NCBI GenBank assembly: GCA_946538795.1
Contig: CAMNGY010000033.1
Span: 1 to 9,027, forward strand
Direction of reading: 5' to 3'
Origin: an uncultured Treponema sp.
Lineage (GTDB): Bacteria > Spirochaetota > Spirochaetia > Treponematales > Treponemataceae
Length of the DNA stretch: 9,027 nucleotides
The position numbers were made by a program, and so were the translations under genes. A model generated the notes under the pieces. It searched no databases. It worked only from the letters and a program-made list of their open reading frames with translations, and was not told the DNA's origin. Shown here one piece after another: positions 6,584 to 9,027 of this stretch (positions within the stretch are counted from its first letter, which is position 1; each line of letters starts with the position of its first letter).

Positions 6584-7273
6584 TTACTGCCCTGCCCCCC
6601 ACTCGGCATAGTAGGCGTCCAGGTCCTTCTTTATGGCGTCAGTTATCACGCCGTCCTTGCCCGGCCGGTAGAGGTGCCCCACGACCTCCTCCATCGTGAC
6701 GATGGCGCGGGCGGGGAAGCCGTAGCGCTCAGTTATGGACGCGAGGGCGCTTTTGTCCGTGCCCTGGCCTTTCTCCATGCGGTCCAGGCTGACCATCTCG
6801 CCTACGATAGTGATGTCTTCCTTATTGTCCACCTGCCCCAGGATGACGGGGACGGTCTCGTCGATCGACTTGCCGGAGGTGGTCACGTCCTCGATTATCA
6901 CGATGCGGTCGCCCTTGCATATCCCGCTGCCCAGGAGCAGGCCCTTGTCCGCCCCGTGGTCCTTGGCTTCCTTGCGGTTGGAGCAGTAGCGGATCTCCTT
7001 GCCGTAAAGGCGGCCGTAGGCTATGACCGTGGCGACGGCGAGGGGAATTCCCTTGTATGCCGGCCCGAACAGCAGGTCAAAGCCGTCCCCGAAGTTGTCA
7101 TGGATGGCGTGCGCGTAGAATTCGCCCAGGCGGGACAGCTGGCTGCCGGTCACGTAGCCCCCCGCGTTCATGAAGAAGGGGGACTTCCGCCCGCTCTTGA
7201 GCGTGAACGAGCCGAACTTGAGCACCTTGCTCTCCACCATGAAGTCGATGAAGTCTCTCTTGTACTGTTCCAT
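6584..7273 (-). CDS. pyrE: Orotate phosphoribosyltransferase
   Basis: Joins orotate to PRPP to give orotidine 5'-phosphate, the fifth step of pyrimidine synthesis. The 229-residue product shows FTLKSGRKSPFF (23-34), GPAYKGIPL (70-78), the flexible catalytic-loop region YCSNRKEAKDHG (96-107) and the PRPP loop RIVIIEDVTTSGKSI (123-137). All are as expected for the E. coli/yeast-like long PyrE type, and its length is close to that family (about 213-226). The ATG at 7273 follows a -10 box by seven bases with no Shine-Dalgarno site. The TAA stop is followed at once by the TTG of the diguanylate cyclase gene. No other pyr gene is present in the window. Confidence 0.97.
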   Translation of the reverse strand: MEQYKRDFIDFMVESKVLKFGSFTLKSGRKSPFFMNAGGYVTGSQLSRLGEFYAHAIHDNFGDGFDLLFGPAYKGIPLAVATVIAYGRLYGKEIRYCSNRKEAKDHGADKGLLLGSGICKGDRIVIIEDVTTSGKSIDETVPVILGQVDNKEDITIVGEMVSLDRMEKGQGTDKSALASITERYGFPARAIVTMEEVVGHLYRPGKDGVITDAIKKDLDAYYAEWGAGQ

Positions 7274-7280
7274 GGCCTAC

Positions 7281-7309
7281 AGTATACAGGAGAAGCTCAT
7301 GAAAGTCTA
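7281..7309 (-). promoter_or_regulatory. pyrE-diguanylate cyclase operon promoter, predicted leaderless
   Basis: On the minus strand, -35 TAGACT (7304-7309, four of six consensus bases), spacer 17 bp, -10 TATACT (7281-7286), and seven bases to the ATG at 7273. A one-base-long leader at most would precede pyrE, so no PyrR-type or pyrimidine attenuator can lie in the transcript. Confidence 0.7.
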
Positions 7310-7323
7310 TTGCCGGCTCTTTT

Positions 7324-7343
7324 CCGGGGGTACGGCCCGCCGG
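7324..7343 (-). terminator. GC-rich hairpin after nnr, possible weak terminator
   Basis: Reading the minus strand, CCGGcGGG pairs with CCCCCGG across the loop CCGTA, leaving one bulged C, and begins two bases after the nnr stop codon. It is followed by AAAAG rather than a U-run, so it does not qualify as a standard intrinsic terminator. It may be a pause or mRNA 3'-end structure, or chance in GC-rich DNA. Confidence 0.25.
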
Positions 7344-7344
7344 C

Positions 7345-9012
7345 TCACGCCAGTATGCTGCCCAGGGCGTCGATAAGCCCCTCCGGTGTCAGGCTCCATT
7401 CCGCCCTGCCCTCGCAGAAGCTCCGTGCGGCGGCGGAATGGGCCAGGCTGGCCGTGCATGCGGCCTGGAGCGGGGGATAGCCCTGGGCCAGCAGGGCGGC
7501 GATCATGCCGGCAAGCACGTCCCCCGATCCCGCTTTGGAAAGGGCGGGGCCACCGCCGGCGTTTATGAACAGCCCGGCCTTGTCCTGTCCCCGGCCGCAG
7601 CAGGCTATGACGCTGTTGGCTCCCTTGAGCAGCAGCACGGCCCCCGGATATTTCCTGCAGAAGGCGGCGGCCAGCTCTATCCTCATGTCGGCCACGTCGG
7701 ACGCTTTCTCAAGCCTCACCCCGTTCAGGCTGTCCATGGAACAGAGCGAGAGAAGGGAAAGGAATTCCTTGGGGTGGGGGGTCAGGACCAGACCTTCCGG
7801 CCGGTGGGCCAGCAGTCGCAGGAAGTCCTCGTTGTAGAACACGTCCGCATCCAGCACGGCGGCGACGTTGGGGTTCTGCAGAAGGTAGCTGGTGTAGGCC
7901 TGGCTGTCCTGACTCCTCCGCCCGAGCCCCATGCCAAGCGCGATGGCCGTCGTGCCCTCCGGTACGGAGCGGGAAGTCATGAGGGAATAGGGAACAGGGA
8001 AAGAAGGAAAGGATTCCTCCTGGGACACCAGCGTGACCAGCCCGGCCCCGAATGACAAGGCCGCTTTTGCGGCCAGGACGGACGCCCCCGCCTTCTGTCC
8101 GGAGCAGACCGCGACGTGGCCGAATTTTCCCTTGTGGACGTTCTGCTTCCTGCGGTAGGGAAGCTCCATGTCGCTTTCCTCAAGAAGGCAGGCATCAGGG
8201 ACGGGATCTCCCGCAGGGGCCGAAATGCCGGCATAGGATGCGGCCTCTTGCGCCGGGACAGGTTGTACGCCAGGGACGGATCCTGCGGTCGGGCCGGGCG
8301 CGGCATTGCCGGCAGGATTGCCGGAACGGGCAGGCGTGCAGGTTCCGGCCCGCTCAAAGTTGTCCCGGCTTATCCCCAGGTTGCAGACGGAGATAGTGCC
8401 GCATTCGTCCTTTGCCTTGTCCGAGAAGAGGGCAAGCTTGAGCGCGCCCATCGTCACGGTTTCGTCCGCGTGGAATACCGTGCCACAGCGCCCCCACTGG
8501 TCCAGCCCCGTGGGCACGTCGCAGGCAATCTTGTAAGCGTCGGCATTGTCATTGACGGACAGGATGACCGCGCGGGCCACGGCGGGCAGGGTCCCCCGGA
8601 AGCCTGATCCGTATATGCAGTCAACTATCACCTTGAGGTCTATAGAGCTTTCCTCCAGATATGCGTCCAGCTCTTCCGGGGCGATTATGCGCACGCCGAT
8701 TTTTTTCGCGCGGGACAGCTGCTCCTTGCACATCGCGCTGTTTGCCTCGCCGACAGAGCAGGCGGCCACCGCTATGGGATTGGACATGAGCTGCCGGGCA
8801 ACGGCATAGCCGTCCGCACCGTTGTTGCCGCTTCCGGCCAGGACCAGGACCGCGGGCCGGGCCAGGCAAGGGCTCTTGTCCTGAGAAAGACGACGGAGGA
8901 CCGCCGCGCTCACCGCCGAAGCCGCGTTTTCCATCATGATGTCTTCCGTCAGGCCGTACAGCTCGCGGGCCGACTGGTCATTCTTTCTGGTGTCAAGGAA
9001 AATGTTCTGCAT
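7345..9012 (-). CDS. nnr: Bifunctional NAD(P)H-hydrate epimerase / ADP-dependent NAD(P)H-hydrate dehydratase
   Basis: Repairs damaged nicotinamide cofactors: the N-terminal YjeF domain interconverts R- and S-NAD(P)H hydrates, and the C-terminal ribokinase-like domain dehydrates the S form using ADP. In the 555-residue product, the epimerase part (about 1-215) has VLAGSGNNGADGY (57-69), DCIYGSG (131-137) and CDVPTGLD (164-171). The dehydratase part (about 285-555) has HKGKFGH (293-299), TPHPKEF (411-417), LLKGANSV (461-468) and AGSGDVLAG (494-502) with the probable catalytic Asp498. It is longer than the roughly 500-residue norm because of an Ala/Pro/Gly-rich linker at about 221-276. The ATG at 9012 lies six bases after a consensus TATAAT. 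It ends 71 bases before the pyrE start on the same strand, but pyrE has its own promoter. Confidence 0.96.
   Translation of the reverse strand: MQNIFLDTRKNDQSARELYGLTEDIMMENAASAVSAAVLRRLSQDKSPCLARPAVLVLAGSGNNGADGYAVARQLMSNPIAVAACSVGEANSAMCKEQLSRAKKIGVRIIAPEELDAYLEESSIDLKVIVDCIYGSGFRGTLPAVARAVILSVNDNADAYKIACDVPTGLDQWGRCGTVFHADETVTMGALKLALFSDKAKDECGTISVCNLGISRDNFERAGTCTPARSGNPAGNAAPGPTAGSVPGVQPVPAQEAASYAGISAPAGDPVPDACLLEESDMELPYRRKQNVHKGKFGHVAVCSGQKAGASVLAAKAALSFGAGLVTLVSQEESFPSFPVPYSLMTSRSVPEGTTAIALGMGLGRRSQDSQAYTSYLLQNPNVAAVLDADVFYNEDFLRLLAHRPEGLVLTPHPKEFLSLLSLCSMDSLNGVRLEKASDVADMRIELAAAFCRKYPGAVLLLKGANSVIACCGRGQDKAGLFINAGGGPALSKAGSGDVLAGMIAALLAQGYPPLQAACTASLAHSAAARSFCEGRAEWSLTPEGLIDALGSILA
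8185..8352 (-). other. Low-complexity interdomain linker coding segment in nnr
   Basis: Codes for residues about 221-276 of the hydrate repair enzyme, made mostly of Ala, Pro, Gly and Ser (for example PGPTAGSVPGVQPVPAQ). The DNA holds an 8-base direct repeat, attgccgg, at 8305-8312 and 8317-8324, which hints at growth by slippage. It is probably a flexible tether between the two enzyme domains. Confidence 0.6.
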
Positions 9013-9018
9013 CGCCCT

Positions 9019-9024
9019 ATTATA
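9019..9024 (-). promoter_or_regulatory. -10 box of the NAD(P)H-hydrate repair gene, predicted leaderless
   Basis: Perfect TATAAT on the minus strand, six bases (AGGGCG) before the ATG at 9012. The -35 would lie beyond the right edge of the window and cannot be seen. The AGGG just before the ATG is too close to act as a normal ribosome binding site. Confidence 0.72.
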
Positions 9025-9027
9025 GCC

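Noticed and set aside
7312..7346. Repeated gccggctc at 7312-7319 and 7339-7346, considered as an attachment or operator site
   Set aside because: Only eight GC-rich bases in a GC-rich window, one copy overlapping the nnr stop codon; no other sign of integration or a bound regulator.
5672..7480. A 602-codon open frame on the plus strand opposite pyrE and the diguanylate cyclase
   Set aside because: It is antisense to two confidently identified genes. Its protein is rich in Gly, Val, Asp, His and Glu with no recognisable domain, as expected for the complement of GC-rich coding DNA. No promoter or ribosome site supports it.

Overview
This is a GC-rich bacterial chromosome segment of ordinary, tightly packed genes: seven complete protein genes plus the 5' end of an eighth. 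There is no gene-free stretch longer than about 120 bases, and I see no rRNA, tRNA, CRISPR array, insertion sequence or phage gene. The phylum cannot be fixed from the sequence alone. A type III glutamine synthetase, a large membrane protein resembling the family first named in Leptospira (LIC_10190/DUF8201), and a 7TM diguanylate cyclase together make an anaerobic spirochaete of the Treponema kind my best guess. The promoters look like standard sigma-70 (TTGaaa, 17 bp, TAtaaT), not the Bacteroidetes type.

Layout, left to right. (1) Minus strand, 1-2296: purE, then purF with its own promoter, then glnN 22 bases downstream of purF and running off the left edge. This is a purine block in which a glutamine maker follows a glutamine user. 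(2) Plus strand, 2402-5391: an acyltransferase-3 family membrane protein and a 650-residue polytopic membrane protein. Each has its own promoter; they are probably involved in cell-envelope glycan modification. (3) Minus strand, 5405-7273: pyrE, followed with no gap and in the same frame by a 7TM-GGDEF diguanylate cyclase starting at TTG. (4) Minus strand, 7345-9012: a bifunctional NAD(P)H-hydrate repair enzyme.

The most notable signal is regulatory. Every gene that heads a transcript (purE, purF, the acyltransferase, the 650-residue membrane protein, pyrE, the hydrate repair gene) has a recognisable -10 box ending only 5-7 bases before its ATG (6 bases in four of six). Where the window allows it to be seen, a -35 box lies exactly 17 bp further up (five of five). 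None of these genes has a proper Shine-Dalgarno site. In normal promoter geometry this places transcription start at or within a base or so of the A of the ATG, so these mRNAs should be leaderless. The downstream gene glnN instead has a clear AAGGAG site. The same pattern resolves start codons (for example 2402 for the acyltransferase) and leaves no room for riboswitches or attenuators in front of the purine and pyrimidine genes. The purE and purF promoters are also nearly identical to each other.

I did not find an obviously new multi-gene system. The best leads are the leaderless promoter architecture, the stop-separated in-frame pyrE/diguanylate cyclase junction, and an unusual PurE active-site loop.
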